Assembly: GCA_034509735.1 (NCBI GenBank)
Contig: JACGWO010000006.1
Span: 7,021,001 to 7,085,000 of the forward strand
Length of the DNA: 64,000 nucleotides
Direction of reading: 5' to 3'
Source: Sesamum alatum
Lineage: Eukaryota; Streptophyta; Magnoliopsida; Lamiales; Pedaliaceae
The translations under genes and the position numbers were made by a program. The stretch's first letter is position 1; each line of letters opens with the position of its first letter. Shown in pieces: positions 51,024 through 62,089 of this stretch. The notes below the pieces were generated by a model, which saw only the letters and a list, made by a program, of their open reading frames with translations, did not search any database and was not told where the DNA came from.

Positions 51024-51227
51024 CCTTCTCCTTTTTCGTTCATTATTCTTTATACTTTGTCTTCTAACCCTTTTCTATTCTCTCTTATTATTTTACACTG
51101 TTTCCCCCAAATCTCTTTAATTATATAAGGGTTATTCTTAAACCTACATTCCCCCTTTGTAATAGTTGATTTTAGGATAGTTTATTGTAATTATTCGGGC
51201 TCACTACTGAAGGACGTTCGTCCAATA
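50480..51227 (+). repeat. 5' LTR of the copia element
   Basis: It begins tgttaaaaattggccc and ends cgtccaata, where the expected terminal CA is now TA. A ttaaaaggg region near 50600 may be the core promoter. A (TA)n tract lies at 50997-51023. It is directly followed by the primer-binding site. Confidence 0.92.
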
Positions 51228-51228
51228 G

Positions 51229-51240
51229 TGGTATCAGAGC
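51229..51240 (+). other. Primer-binding site (initiator Met tRNA type)
   Basis: tggtatcagagc, one base after the 5' LTR, is the sequence complementary to the 3' end of initiator methionine tRNA that most plant copia elements use. Confidence 0.92.
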
Positions 51241-51814
51241 CAATCTGGCTCTTCTTCTCCGGTGCCGGTAAGATCATTCTTATCTTCTTATATTTCTACT
51301 GTGAGATAACCATCTGATTTCGCTTTGTGCAGTTTATTGCTTAGTGCGATTTTCTCGATATCTTGATATATATTGCTTTGTGGATCTATTTTTCTCGCCG
51401 TGTGCGATTTGCTGTGTGCAAAATCTCTTCTTCTTAGTGGCTTAAAGACTACTACTTTGTGGATTTTTTGGAATTACTCTTTCTTAGTGCGTTACCTACT
51501 TTGTGGATCTGTTAAAGGCTGAAATTTTTTCCTGATTAGTGCTTGGAAATTTTTACTGCTTGGTGCTTGTTAGTTTGATCTTTCCTTGCTTATCATTCAC
51601 TTGGACGAGCCCCTGAGGCTGTCGGGTATCTGGTTGAGGTTAAGCTAAGGCTTAGGAATCCACTGTTAGTATTTCTGTATACCCCTGCTATTATTATTGT
51701 TTCCGTATAAATCGTTCTGTTTTTCCTGTTTTACGCACTGTTGATATTCCTGCATCTGTTTGCTGTTTACTCTGTTAATATTTTTTTAATAAGTTAGTAC
51801 AAAAATAGCTGGTT

Positions 51815-52562
51815 ATAACTTGCAACCTTTTGATGGAAAAAACAAATTTCTTTATCTAACAAGGAAAAATGATTTTAATTCAACAAAAAGTTTTCAAAGC
51901 CATTGATGTAAAATATTCTGAAAATGTTTCTAAAGAAAAGAGAATAGAAAATGATGAATATGCTTACTCTTTTATTATCCTAAATCTTTCTGATACTGTT
52001 TTAAGAAAAGTAGGAAAACAAGACTCAACTAAAGATTTATGGGAAAAATTAGAAGAATTATATACTGAAACTTCTTTACCTAGTAAATTATTTTTCCTTG
52101 AATTTTTTTTTCGATATAAACTAAATTGGTCCAAAAAAATTGAAGAAAATTTGGATGATTTCACAAAACTAATTCAAGATATTAAATTAACTGGAGATAA
52201 AAACATTGATGATTATTCCCCTATTGTTTTATTAAATGCTATTTCTGAAGTTTATAGTGATGTTAAAGGTGCTATAAAATATGGAAGAGATAATGTTAAT
52301 TTAGACACTGTAGTGAATGCTTTAAAAAGTAAGGAAATGAATTTAAAACTAATAAACCAAGTTAGTCCCCAAATGAGGTAAATTATGTCAGGGAAAAAAC
52401 AAAGAACAGAAACTCTGAATATAAATTTAGAAGACATAGTAAAGGTAAAAGTAGAAGTAGAAGTAGAAGTAGATCTAGATCAAAGTCAAGAAATAGGGAT
52501 GAAAGACCTAGAGGAGATGTTATAACTGTGGTGTAAAAGGTCATTATATAAAAGATTGTAAA
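51815..52562 (+). pseudogene. copia gag remnant with intact zinc knuckle
   Basis: NLQPFDGKN near 51815 starts the gag domain. A frameshift at about 51870 leads into the frame 51869-52381 (DLWEKLEELYTE; SEVYSDVKGAIKYG), a UBN2-type capsid domain. After a further break, 52518-52559 encodes a CX2CX4HX4C zinc knuckle with all four ligands (CYNCGVKGHYIKDC). An Arg/Ser-rich stretch precedes it. Confidence 0.82.
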
Positions 52563-52669
52563 AAGCCTAAAAATGATAAAAACAAAGAAGATGCAAATGT
52601 GATTACTGAAGAAAATTCTGGGGAAGTTTATATGGTTTGTGATGCTAATATTGTTAAGTCTTCTTGGCA

Positions 52670-53551
52670 TATGAATTAATGGATAATTGACATGGCTGTA
52701 CTTTTCATATGACTCATTTTAGAGAAATTTTCACAAACTATAAATCCTGTAATATGGGTTGTGTGTCCATGGCTAATGAAAAGCTTTGTGAAATAACGGT
52801 TCTTGGTGACATATGTTTAACCTTTGAAAATGGTTATAAGTTAACCATGAAAAATATAAGACATGTTCCTGATTTATGCCATAACCTAATCTCTTGTGCT
52901 ACCATTGAAGAAGAAGGGCTAGAGGATAGACGGGGTAAAGGCATAATGAAAGTAATGAGAGGGTCTATGATGGTTTTCAAAGCTGAAAGAAAACGAAATC
53001 TATATGTTTGTTCAGTAACATATGATTTTCTTGCTGCAATTGTTTTCAAAAATGGTATAACTGACTTATGGCATAAGAGATTAGGCCATATCAGTATTAG
53101 AGGCCTAGAATTATTGCATAAAGAAGGTGTCTTAACTGATAAAATAAATAAAATGAATTTCTGTGATGATAGTGTGTTAGGAAAACAACATAGGGTACAT
53201 TTTTCTACGTCACCTCACCCAAACCCCTCATCTTCATCTTGTGTGATTGACTATATTCATGTTAATGTGTGGAGTCCTATTAATATTGCTACTCATGGTA
53301 GAAATAAGTACTTTCTGTCTATAATTGATAACTTTTCTAGAAAAGTTTTTGTTTTCTTAATGAAACAAAAATATGAAGTTTTTAAGAAATTCAAAACTGA
53401 AAAACCTTAGTGAAAATCAGACTGGTAAGAAATTAAAAGCCCTAAGAACTGATAATGGTTTAGATTCTATAATCAATAATTTTCTGAATTATGCAATGAA
53501 TTTGGGATTAAAAGGCACAAAACCACTCCCTATACCCCTCCTCCCAACAAA
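52670..53551 (+). pseudogene. copia protease and N-terminal integrase, up to the CACTA insertion
   Basis: The aspartic protease begins at 52680 (WIID), and its active site is broken by a frameshift. The frame then runs THFREIF to CHNLISCATI. The gag-pre-integrase zinc domain has HKRLGHIS, but the second cysteine of its C-x-x-C is serine (FCDDSVLGKQ). In the integrase core the first catalytic Asp is Asn (HVNVWSP), while TDNGL is kept. The sequence stops where the CACTA element begins and continues at 58011. Confidence 0.85.
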
Positions 53552-53569
53552 CACTACAGAAAAACAGAC

Positions 53570-54110
53570 CTATAGCAACGGATTTCATAAAAAAATCGTT
53601 GCAAAACAGATTTGCCACGGACTTTTGCAACGAAAATTATCCGTTGCTATAGGTACCACTGCTATATAGCAACGAATTTTTTGGTCGTTGCAAAATATTG
53701 CCACGGATTTTTATCCGTTGCAAATTTCGTTATTTTAAAAGTTGACTTTTTATATTTTGCAACGACTTTGTGATGGTATATTCGTGGCAAAGATGATGAC
53801 AATTCGTTGCAAAATCGGATTTTATTTTGCAACGAAATGTCGTTGCAATATTGCAACGAAATATTTAGCTATAATTCGTTGCAAAATCATTTTATTTGCA
53901 ACGACATTTGCAATGGAAGTCGTTGCTATATTGCAATAATTTTTTGCAACGATATTCCGTTGTAAAATTTGCAACGACATAAATTTACTACAATTCGTTG
54001 CAAAATAATTTTCATTTACAACGACAATCCATTGCAAATTTTACCACGATAATTGCAACGACAATCTATTGCAAAATTATTTTCATATACAACGACAATT
54101 TCATAATTTA
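53570..54110. repeat. Left subterminal repeat array of the CACTA element
   Basis: The words cgttgcaaa, gcaacga and their variants occur in both orientations more than twenty times within 540 bases. In CACTA elements such arrays are binding sites for the TNPA-type protein. Confidence 0.85.
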
Positions 54111-54240
54111 TATTCAATAATAAAAATATATTTAATTTAACTCTAACAAGAAAATTCAAATATGACAATATATTTAAGGCAGAATACTTACATTAAAGAT
54201 AATTCAACATTCCAATCCACAAAATAAAAATATTCAATTT

Positions 54241-54372
54241 TAAAGCATACAAATTTAAAGAGGGGGATCAAATTCATTTTCACAATGTTGTGAAGGTGGG
54301 TGGTCGGGTGGGATATCACCCGGACTATCTTCAGAGTCGCTCCTTGATGACCTCTTGAACTTTCGAATCCCT
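54241..54372 (-). pseudogene. Possible terminal exon of the CACTA second gene
   Basis: On the minus strand, after an acceptor-like tttgtag, the frame reads IRKFKRSSRSDSEDSPGDIP to a stop near 54258. The base composition is clearly less AT-rich than its surroundings. The position near the element end suits a TNPA-like gene, but no domain is recognisable. Confidence 0.35.
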
Positions 54373-54489
54373 ACAAAGTATCAAATAAATAATTATAAAA
54401 ATAAATATAATATAACATTTTAAAAATATTTTTGAAACAATCAAACATTTTAAATTTTCTTACATGATATCCACCGGAGTAATGACATT

Positions 54490-55020
54490 CAATGGAGTTA
54501 ACTAAGTTAAATTAGTTTAGTTAAAGATTTTAAGTTGAAATTTAACAAAATTACATTAGTGGAGTTAGATTTTTAACTTGTGATTTAACTAGTAAAATTA
54601 GTTTAATTGAAGATTTTAACTTGAAAGTTAACTAAGTTACATTAGTTTAGTTGCATTTTTAACTTGTGAAATAACTAAGTTAAATTAGTTTAGTTAAAGA
54701 TTTTAAGTTGAATGTTAACAAAATTACATTAGTTATAAAATTACATTAGTTTAGTTGAGTTTTTAACTTGTGAGTTAACTAAGTTAAATTAGTTTAGTTA
54801 AAGATTTTAAATTGAAAGTTAACAAAATTACATTAGTGGAGTTAGTTTTCTAACTTGTGAGTTAACTAAGTAAAATTAGTTTAATTGAAGATTTAATTTG
54901 AAAGTTAACTAAGTTACATTAGTTTAGTTGCATTTTTAACTTGTGATATAATCAAGTTAAATTAGTTTAATTAAATTTTTAACTTGTGATATAACTTAGG
55001 TACATTAGTTTAGATGAGTT
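54490..55020. repeat. Degenerate AT-rich tandem repeat within the CACTA element
   Basis: Units of about 85-100 bases, each with ttaacttgtga and aattagtttagtt, occur five to six times; the spacing of taacttgtga is 86, 103, 88, 85 and 44 bases. Two half-units per repeat are visible. Confidence 0.75.
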
Positions 55021-55334
55021 TATGTTAATAAAAATTCTAATCTACAATCATAACCAACAACACTCATCCAACCTCATCAATACAATTATCATTCCCATCC
55101 ACCTCAATATACCAACTACATTCTCAATATATCAACCAAATACTCAATATATTACATTGTCATACACAATTTTATATTAAACACATACTTAATATACATT
55201 TTATACCAACACATATTCAATATAACATACTCAATATGCATTTTATAACAAAATAGAACAAAATACTCAATTTTGCACATGAGCAAAATATGACTTAGTC
55301 AATACTCAATATAGCATATATTCATGTAGGGAAT

Positions 55335-55490
55335 TAGAAGTTTTGGACATGAAAAATTAAACAAAACTAAACAAGTAAAAGGGTTTTGGACATGAAAAAT
55401 TAAACAAAACTAAACAAGTAAAAGGGTTTTAGACATGAAAAACTAAACAAAATTAAACAAGTAAAAGGGTTTTGGACATGAAAAACTAGA
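55335..55490. repeat. Tandem repeat, about 47-bp unit, just over three copies
   Basis: The unit is ggacatgaaaaattaaac followed by aaaactaaacaagtaaaagg. Copies are nearly identical, implying recent amplification. Confidence 0.85.
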
Positions 55491-55494
55491 AGAA

Positions 55495-55870
55495 AGTGGA
55501 CGACCTCGGCGGCGGCGGCGGCGGTGGCGGCGGCAGGCGACTCTAAAAAAAGTCAAAAATTGAAAAAAAAAATATAAGAAAGAAAAGAGGAGAAAGAGAA
55601 GAGGAGAAGAAAGGAGGAGAAGCATACCTCATGGCGGCGGGCGGGCAGCTCTGAAGACTTCAACAAAAACTGAAAGAAAAAATTAGAAGAAAGAAAAGAG
55701 GAGAAAGAGAAGAGGAGAGGAAAGGAGGAGAAGCATACCTCGTGGCGGCGGCGGCAAGCGGGTGGCTGAAGAGAGAAAAGGAGGAGGGGGGGAGAAATGT
55801 TGTGCTGAAAATGTATGGGGAAGGGGGAAGGGGGAGAGGGGGAAAAGAGGGAGGGAAGGGGGGGGGGGGG
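55495..55870. repeat. GGC microsatellite and duplicated GA-rich block
   Basis: (CGG)n-like runs at 55505-55535, 55633-55650 and 55743-55760 alternate with two copies of an agaggagaaagagaagagga block (about 55575-55627 and 55690-55738). A G-run is at 55857-55872. Confidence 0.8.
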
Positions 55871-56224
55871 GGAATTAGGGTACGAAAATAGAGGAGGGAA
55901 AGGGGGGAAAAAATTAGAATGTGAAAATGAGGAGGGAAAGTGTATAGTAAAAAGTTAAATTATTTTTAAAATTAATAATTTTATTTAAAATTAAATGAGC
56001 TATACTATTCAATTAGTAAATCAAAATTTTTTAAATTAATAATTATTTTTAAAAGTAAATGAGATAAATAATTTAAGATATAGTCTAATTAATAAATGAA
56101 ATAAAATATTTTATAATTAATAATTTTTTTTAAAATGATATGGGATAAATGATTTAAGATATACTCTTCAATTAGTAAATGAGATAAAATATAATGACAA
56201 AAATCATCAATATATTATGTTCAA

Positions 56225-56700
56225 TTAATAATCATCATCATCATCTTCTTCTTCATCATCGTCTTCATTATCAGTCGTTTCGTATTTTTCAAAACTGTCT
56301 TCTTCCTCTTCATCATCTTTCGTTTCATTATCCTCATCAACAAAAATGCTTATGCTATCATCTAGAGGTTGAATTTCATTTTCAATAGTAACCACTGGAA
56401 CAGATTCGACTTCATCCTCCTGAAATGCAGCATCAATCCACCTTGACTCAATAGTTCGTCTAGCTTTTGTTCTACATACAGTCATCCAATCAACTTTATC
56501 TTTTCTTAAACTAGGATATTGAGCGTAGTACACTTGGATAGCTTGTTGTGCTAGGATAAATGACTCATCTTTCTAGTACAGACGTTTGTAATTTACATCA
56601 ACCAAGTGAAACTTCCGGTGAATCTTCACTCCTTTGGTAGGACCCCATGCAAGCATCTTCAAAATTGGATCAGTAATTTGATTACTAGGATCTGTAACCT
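56225..56700 (-). pseudogene. CACTA transposase C terminus (DUF4216 region)
   Basis: On the minus strand, FILAQQAIQVYYAQYPSLRK and DKVDWMTVCRTKARR are typical of DUF4216. An in-frame TAG occurs near 56575, just before KDES. A long Asp/Glu-rich tail ends the frame. Confidence 0.75.
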
Positions 56701-56819
56701 ATTACATAAAATAAATAAAAAAAAGTGAACATATTGGGCCGTTTCAACAGTTCTACATTTACAATATAGATAAGCAAAAACTTGTCAAAAACTTACGTAA
56801 GTTTTGAACCATGGAAGAA

Positions 56820-57544
56820 ATTGCATTGCAACTATGCCATCAATGTCAACTGTATCAACATCATACCGCTCATACAAATCATGCAAAAAGGTCCTACAAT
56901 AGTAACAAATATACTTTAATTAATAATCTAAAGATATTTATGTATTAAGCAAATAAACATATTTAAAACTTACTCATAGTATGGTTGCGCTTCTGGACAA
57001 TCAGCTACTATATAAGTCTCAGCAACATGTCTTTCTTTACTGGTGATGTACCTCATTTTTTAGGCACCGTAGGGACGTTCGGGATGATTGAAAATAGAAA
57101 TGTGTTCAACTCCTTCATTGTTTAAACCATCGTCATTCCTCCCAGGTCTACACCTTTTGCAAATAACATCGGGTTCAAAATAATGTGTGGCGAAGGTCGA
57201 GATTTCCTCAACAATGTAGGCTTTACAAATTGAAGCCTCTACAACAGCTTGGTTCTTCACCTTTTTCTTCAAAGTATGGAGGAACCTATTGCAAAATATA
57301 GTGGAATTTAAAAAATTAGATACATAAGCAAAAATTATGCATATTTAAATTTTCAACAATAATAATAATACCTCTCAAAAGGATACATCCATCTATATTG
57401 CACTGGACCACCTACTCGAGCCTCGTACGGTAAGTGAACCAAGAGATGCTCCATTGAATCAAAGAATCCAGGGGGAAATATTTTCTCCAATTTGCATATT
57501 GAATACATCCCCTTGTGGACGAGATACAGGACCAGCTGCATCAA
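56820..57544 (-). pseudogene. CACTA transposase-associated DUF4218 region, two exons
   Basis: The first exon, ending at 57372, reads IFPPGFFDSMEHLLVHLPYE and GGPVQYRWMYPFER. A GT-AG intron (57286-57371) joins it in phase to FLHTLKKKVKNQAVVEASIC (from 57285), then EEISTFATHYFEP. The upstream TNP2 catalytic part is missing; 57545-57700 does not resemble it. 56820-57000 continues with YYE and FLHDLYERYDVDTVDIDG. Confidence 0.8.
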
Positions 57545-57699
57545 ACACCATCCTCCGATCTCAATTCAATTACTCATAGTTATTCCAATTTGTCGTTGAT
57601 CTACAGAGTTGTCAGCTGAAATTGAATGCTCATAATCCATCTGTATAGGCTCACCATGAGATGTTCAATTGTAGTAATCTTTCCTAAAACCTCTTATAA

Positions 57700-58000
57700 A
57701 GGTCGTATGTTTACGGATTTTGCAACGGATTTGCAACGGACTTTGTAACGAAATTATATTACCTTGCAAAATTCGTTGCAACGACTTATGTTGAATGTGG
57801 GACATCTTAAAGTTGACCAAATTCTGCAACGGAATTTTACCACGGATAGTCCGTTGCAAAATATCATTGTTAATCTGCCACGGAAATTGCAACGAAAATA
57901 AAAAAAAAAAATCAGAATCCGTTGCAAAGTCGTAGCAAAGGTCGTTGCAAATTTGTAACGAATTGGTCCGTTGCAAAAAATCCGTTGCTATAGCCCTGTT
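57700..58000. repeat. Right subterminal repeat array of the CACTA element
   Basis: About fifteen gcaacg/cgttgc words occur in 300 bases, mirroring the left array. Confidence 0.85.
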
Positions 58001-58010
58001 TTTTGTAGTG

Positions 58011-60030
58011 AAAATGGAGTAGCGGAAAGAATGAATAGAACCCTTTTTAAATAAGGTTAGATGCATGCTTGTTAGTTCAGGATTGTCAAAATATTTTTGG
58101 GGCGAAGCTGTTTTAACTATTGCATATTTTATAAACAGATCACCATCTGTTCCTTTATCTGGAAAAATCCCTGAGTGTGTTTGGTCTAAAAAACATGTTG
58201 ATATTTCTTCCTTACGCATTTTTGGTTTTTCTGCTTTCGTTTTACAAAATGGTGATAAACTTGATCCCCGTTCCCCAAAATGTATGTTTATTGGTTATCC
58301 TGAAGGAGTTAAAGGCTATAGGCTATGGCTTAGAAGCCAACCAGGTTTTAAAGTCATAATTAGTAAAGATGTTACCTTCAATGAATCTGAAATGCCTTGT
58401 CTTACTAATACCCCTAGGAAAAACGAAGATGTAGATATAGAATGTACCTGTAATAAGATTGGTTAGAAGCTATGAATGGAGAAATGAAATCTTTATATGC
58501 TAATAAAATTTGGATTCTTGTTCCAAAACCCAGTAAGTGTTTTGTTGTTGACTGCAAATGGGTTTTCAAAATAAAACAAGAAAATAATTCAAATCATTTT
58601 AAGGCAAGATTAGTAGCGAAAGATTTACTCAAAAAGAAGGAGTCGATTATACAGAAATCTTTTCTCCTTTGTGAAATATACTACTATTAGAATTATGCTT
58701 GCCCTTATTGCTCATCATTATTGGGAATTAAAATAAATGAATATTAAAACTGCTTTTTTGCATGGTGATTTAGATGAACAAAATTATATGCAACAACAGA
58801 GTGGTTTTATTGATAAGCAAAAACCTGATTATGTTTATTTGCTAAAGAAAATCCCTGTATGGGTCAAAACAACCACCAAGACAATGAAAAAAAAAGTTTA
58901 ACTTGTTCATGCATTCTTTAAATTTCAAAAGAAGTGCATATGATCCCTGCTTGTACTTTAAATATGAACTTTCTGTTATGTATTCCTTGTTTTGTATGTC
59001 GATGATATGTTAATTGCTAGCCCTAGTCTAAAACTAATTAAAGAATTGCAAAGCAACTTGTGCAGAAAATTCGAAATAAAAGATCTAGGAGATGCCAAGA
59101 AAATTTTAGGAATGGCTATTAATAAAAATAGAAGCAATTCTACAATCTTTCTAAACCAAAAATCTTATATTAAAACTGTGTTGGAAAAGTTTTCCATGTC
59201 TGATTCAAAACCCTCATCTGTTCCTTTACCTGCACATTTTCAATTAAGTTAAAACTGTGTTGGAAAAGTTTTCCATGTCTGATTCAAAACCCTCCTCTGT
59301 TCCTTTAGCTGCACATTTTCAATGAAGTAGGAATTAGAGTCCCAAAACTGAACTTGAAAAAGAACAATGGAAAAAGTCCCATACTCCAGTGCAACAGGAT
59401 CTGTTATGTATTTTATGGTAAGCACTCGTCCAAATATAACTTATGCTGTTAGTTATCTTAGTAGATACATGTCTGATGCTGGTCCACCTTATTGGGATGC
59501 TCTAAAATGGTTGCTTAGGTATTTAAATGGTTCTATGAATGCTGGCATAAAATTTTCAAAGTGTGATAATGGTACGAACTTAGTCAGATCTGTGAAATCT
59601 AACTATGCAAATGATAGAGATAGTAGAAAATCTACCATATCTTATGTGTTTACTTTGTGTGGTGCTTGTATTAGCTGGAAATCTCAACTCCAGCATATTG
59701 CTGCCTTGTCTACTACTAAAGCTGAATATATAGCCACTATCGAAGCTTGTAAAGAAGCAATTTGGCTAGAAGGATTGTTAAAGGAAATCGGTTTTCTAAA
59801 AGAAAAAGTCACAGTATTTTCTGACAGTCAATCTGGAATTCAACTCTGTGAAAACCCTGTCTTTCATGATAGAACTAAACATAGATGTCAGGTACCAGTT
59901 CATTAGGGATATAGTTGGAAAGGAAATCATTTACTTGAAAAAGATTGATTCTAAATCCGATCCAGCTGATATGGGAACTAAGTGTTTACCAATAGAACTA
60001 AGTGTTTACAGTAGAGAAATTTAAAACTTG
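58011..60030 (+). pseudogene. copia C-terminal integrase, reverse transcriptase and RNase H
   Basis: 58011-58460 holds the end of the integrase core (NGVAERMNRTL) and its C-terminal part (RIFGFSAFVLQ; MFIGYPEGVKGYRLW). The reverse transcriptase follows: WVFKIKQENN and FKARLVAK near 58560-58620, then a shifted segment with IKTAFLHGDLDE. The catalytic YVDD box is intact at 58995-59006. After a 79-base tandem duplication the RNase H reads RPNITYAVSYLSRYM, SKSTI-like RKSTISYVF and STTKAEYIA (59390-59740). Stops and frameshifts occur in every section. Confidence 0.87.
59171..59328. repeat. 79-bp tandem duplication within copia pol
   Basis: taaaactgtgttggaaaagt and the 60 bases after it are repeated at a period of 79. 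The copies differ at only a few positions. It breaks the reverse-transcriptase frame, since 79 is not a multiple of three. Confidence 0.92.
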
Positions 60031-60200
60031 CCTTAAGATTTTAAACTTAGGATAACAAACTTCTTTGCAATTCCCAACCCAATTGTACAAGATCCCTTTA
60101 TCTGTTTTGCAGGAACTATCTTGGTACCCTGGCGATAATGGCAATGATAAAACCAGATCCGTATCCAAACGTGATCATCTCTTTTGAGGGTCCATGGTCC

Positions 60201-60212
60201 AAAGGTGGAGAA
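60201..60212 (+). other. Polypurine tract of the copia element
   Basis: aaaggtggagaa lies directly before the 3' LTR, the position and composition expected for the plus-strand primer. Confidence 0.88.
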
Positions 60213-60732
60213 TGTTAAAAATTGGCCCATATCCCTCGACCTAGCGGAAGTCTTTTCGTCAGCCCCTATCTGGATGGCTTGGCCCATTTGCTCTTGGCCC
60301 ACACTGACTTGCCCGTCCCACTCAGAGATGCAACCAAACTCCTCTACTTAAAAGGGTTCTTCCCCCTTTGCAGAACCCTAATCTGCCTTTTCTCCTCGTC
60401 TTCTACCTCTTCACCTCCTCGTCTCTTCTGCCTCCATGGTTTTCTCCACCACCGCCACCTTCTCCCTCTCTTCAATTATAATGTCGTTCTCTCTCCCTCT
60501 CTATTTAAGGTCGTCGGTGGTTTCTGATGAGGAACCACCAAACAAAAAAATATCCTAACTAACCCTTCTCTCCCTCTCAGTCTAAAAGTTCTCTATGAAC
60601 GGTGCTTTGTGCAGTGGTGGCTCGTGCAGTCCTTTGTGGACGTTTGCCTGAGTGGCTTGGGTCAAGCAACCATAGGAGGTTGCCGGCGTTTAGGGCTTTG
60701 GTTTCCACATCTTCGGATCTGGCCAACTGAGT

Positions 60733-60766
<34 letters not shown>

Positions 60767-60967
60767 TTCTCCTTTTCGTTCATTATTATTTATAATTTGT
60801 CTTCTAACCCTTTTATGCTCTCCCTTATTATTTTACATTGTTTCCCCCAAATATTTGTAATATATAATGGTTATTCTTAAATCCATATTCTCCCTTTGTA
60901 ATAGTTGATTTTAGGATAGTTTATTGTAAATTATTCGGGCTCACTATTAGAGGACATTCGTCCAACA
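60213..60967 (+). repeat. 3' LTR of the copia element
   Basis: It begins tgttaaaaattggccc and ends cgtccaaca, with the TG and CA termini kept. It differs from the 5' LTR by scattered substitutions, several small indels and the length of the (TA)n tract (60735-60763). Confidence 0.92.
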
Positions 60968-61412
60968 CATAGTATTTCAAAGTAATTAAGAAGACTGTGA
61001 ATAGCAATAATAAAAGATCTATAATATCGAGGGATAATCCGATAGAAATAAAATAATAGTTAAAAGAGAAATAGCAATAGGCATAAATGAATGTACAGAT
61101 AAACAACGGCTTATTCTATTAAATTGGAATTATTTATAAAAAAAAATTAGAATAAGGGACTTGGCAATTTAAACTTATTAATATTGGATAATTATCTACA
61201 TCACCAATAAGTAATACATTTACTTCTAAATAGATAGTTCCATATTTGCACTACACCTGATACTTGTAGTATAAACAAACAGAGGCTCATTTATTTAATA
61301 AATCGAAAAAAAAAAGAATTAATAATATTTTGAAATTTATAATAATTTTAAGGCAAATTGTGGAACTGATCCACGACTTGCCAATTTTTAATTTTTTTAA
61401 TTATGAAGTGGT

Positions 61413-61461
61413 GGAGTCGTCAACTCCATCGACAACTCCTGTCGATGGAGTCAACGACTCC
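61413..61461. repeat. GC-rich hairpin, 21-base arms
   Basis: ggagtcgtcaactccatcga plus c, a 7-base loop aactcct, then the complementary arm; 19 of 21 positions pair. It is markedly GC-richer than the several kilobases around it. No terminator or known element context is apparent. Confidence 0.85.
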
Positions 61462-62089
61462 TTTTCTTTTTTAAGTTATTTATTATGGTTTATTTAATCA
61501 ATACTCTATATAAATGTATGAATATTGAAGTTGTTTGTTCCCTATTTTGAAAAGATAAATATATTCTCATTTAAATATTATTAATTATTATATTACAAAT
61601 TCTAGAATTTTTAACAGTTTAAAATTCTAAATATTCTAAACCTCCTCCATATAAATTTAGGATAAAAAACCTAAATCATGAATAATGAATGAATCCAATT
61701 ACACAGAATTTTAATAACCTGCTTCTAATTGTGAATCATGAATGAGCCCAATTACACAGACCTGTCACGCATTAAATTTTAATAACATTCACAGAAAATT
61801 ATATTATAAAATTAGTTATAAAAAATAAAATTCTATAAGAATAATGTTTAAGAGTCTTGATTGCTCGAAACTACTTAGAGATGAATAACATATTCAACTA
61901 AAAAACATTAATATGCCAAATAATATTTCAACACAATTACTTTGCTAGAAGAAATCTTAATCATATTAAGAAAATTTTAATTTACCATGACACATTAAAA
62001 TTTAAAATAAACTACACATGAATAATATATAAAAAATACTAATCTAAACTTAAATGTATATATAATAACGAATAAATATCAAAATTTAA

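Larger units (their letters stand above)
53552..58010 (-). mobile_element. 4.46-kb CACTA (En/Spm) transposon, internally deleted, inside copia integrase
   Basis: The left end is cactacagaaaaacag and the right end ctgttttttgtagtg, with about 30 matching bases each (both contain ctatagcaacggattt or its complement). The 3-base duplication AAA lies at 53549-53551 and 58011-58013. Subterminal zones are packed with gcaacg/cgttgc words. The only coding remains are the C-terminal parts of a TNP2-type transposase on the minus strand (56225-57544) and a possible last exon of a second gene near 54250-54370. No catalytic transposase domain was found, so it could move only with outside help. Confidence 0.92.
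50480..60967 (+). mobile_element. Ty1/copia LTR retrotransposon with nested CACTA insertion
   Basis: Two similar LTRs (50480-51227 and 60213-60967) enclose a Met-tRNA-type primer site, a gag remnant, then protease, integrase, reverse transcriptase and RNase H in copia order, and a polypurine tract. The 10.5-kb span includes 4.46 kb of inserted CACTA DNA; the copia element itself is about 6.0 kb. Every coding section has frameshifts or stops. Confidence 0.93.

Noticed and set aside
50840..51128. Frames in the LTRs running through the (TA)n tract
   Set aside because: LTR sequence; the Tyr-Ile runs only reflect the microsatellite.
54490..55490. Regular repeats that might suggest a CRISPR array
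   Set aside because: No unique spacers, wrong unit lengths, eukaryotic transposon context; ordinary tandem repeats.
56194..56388. His-rich plus-strand frame
   Set aside because: Shadow of the Asp/Glu-rich tail of the CACTA transposase on the other strand.
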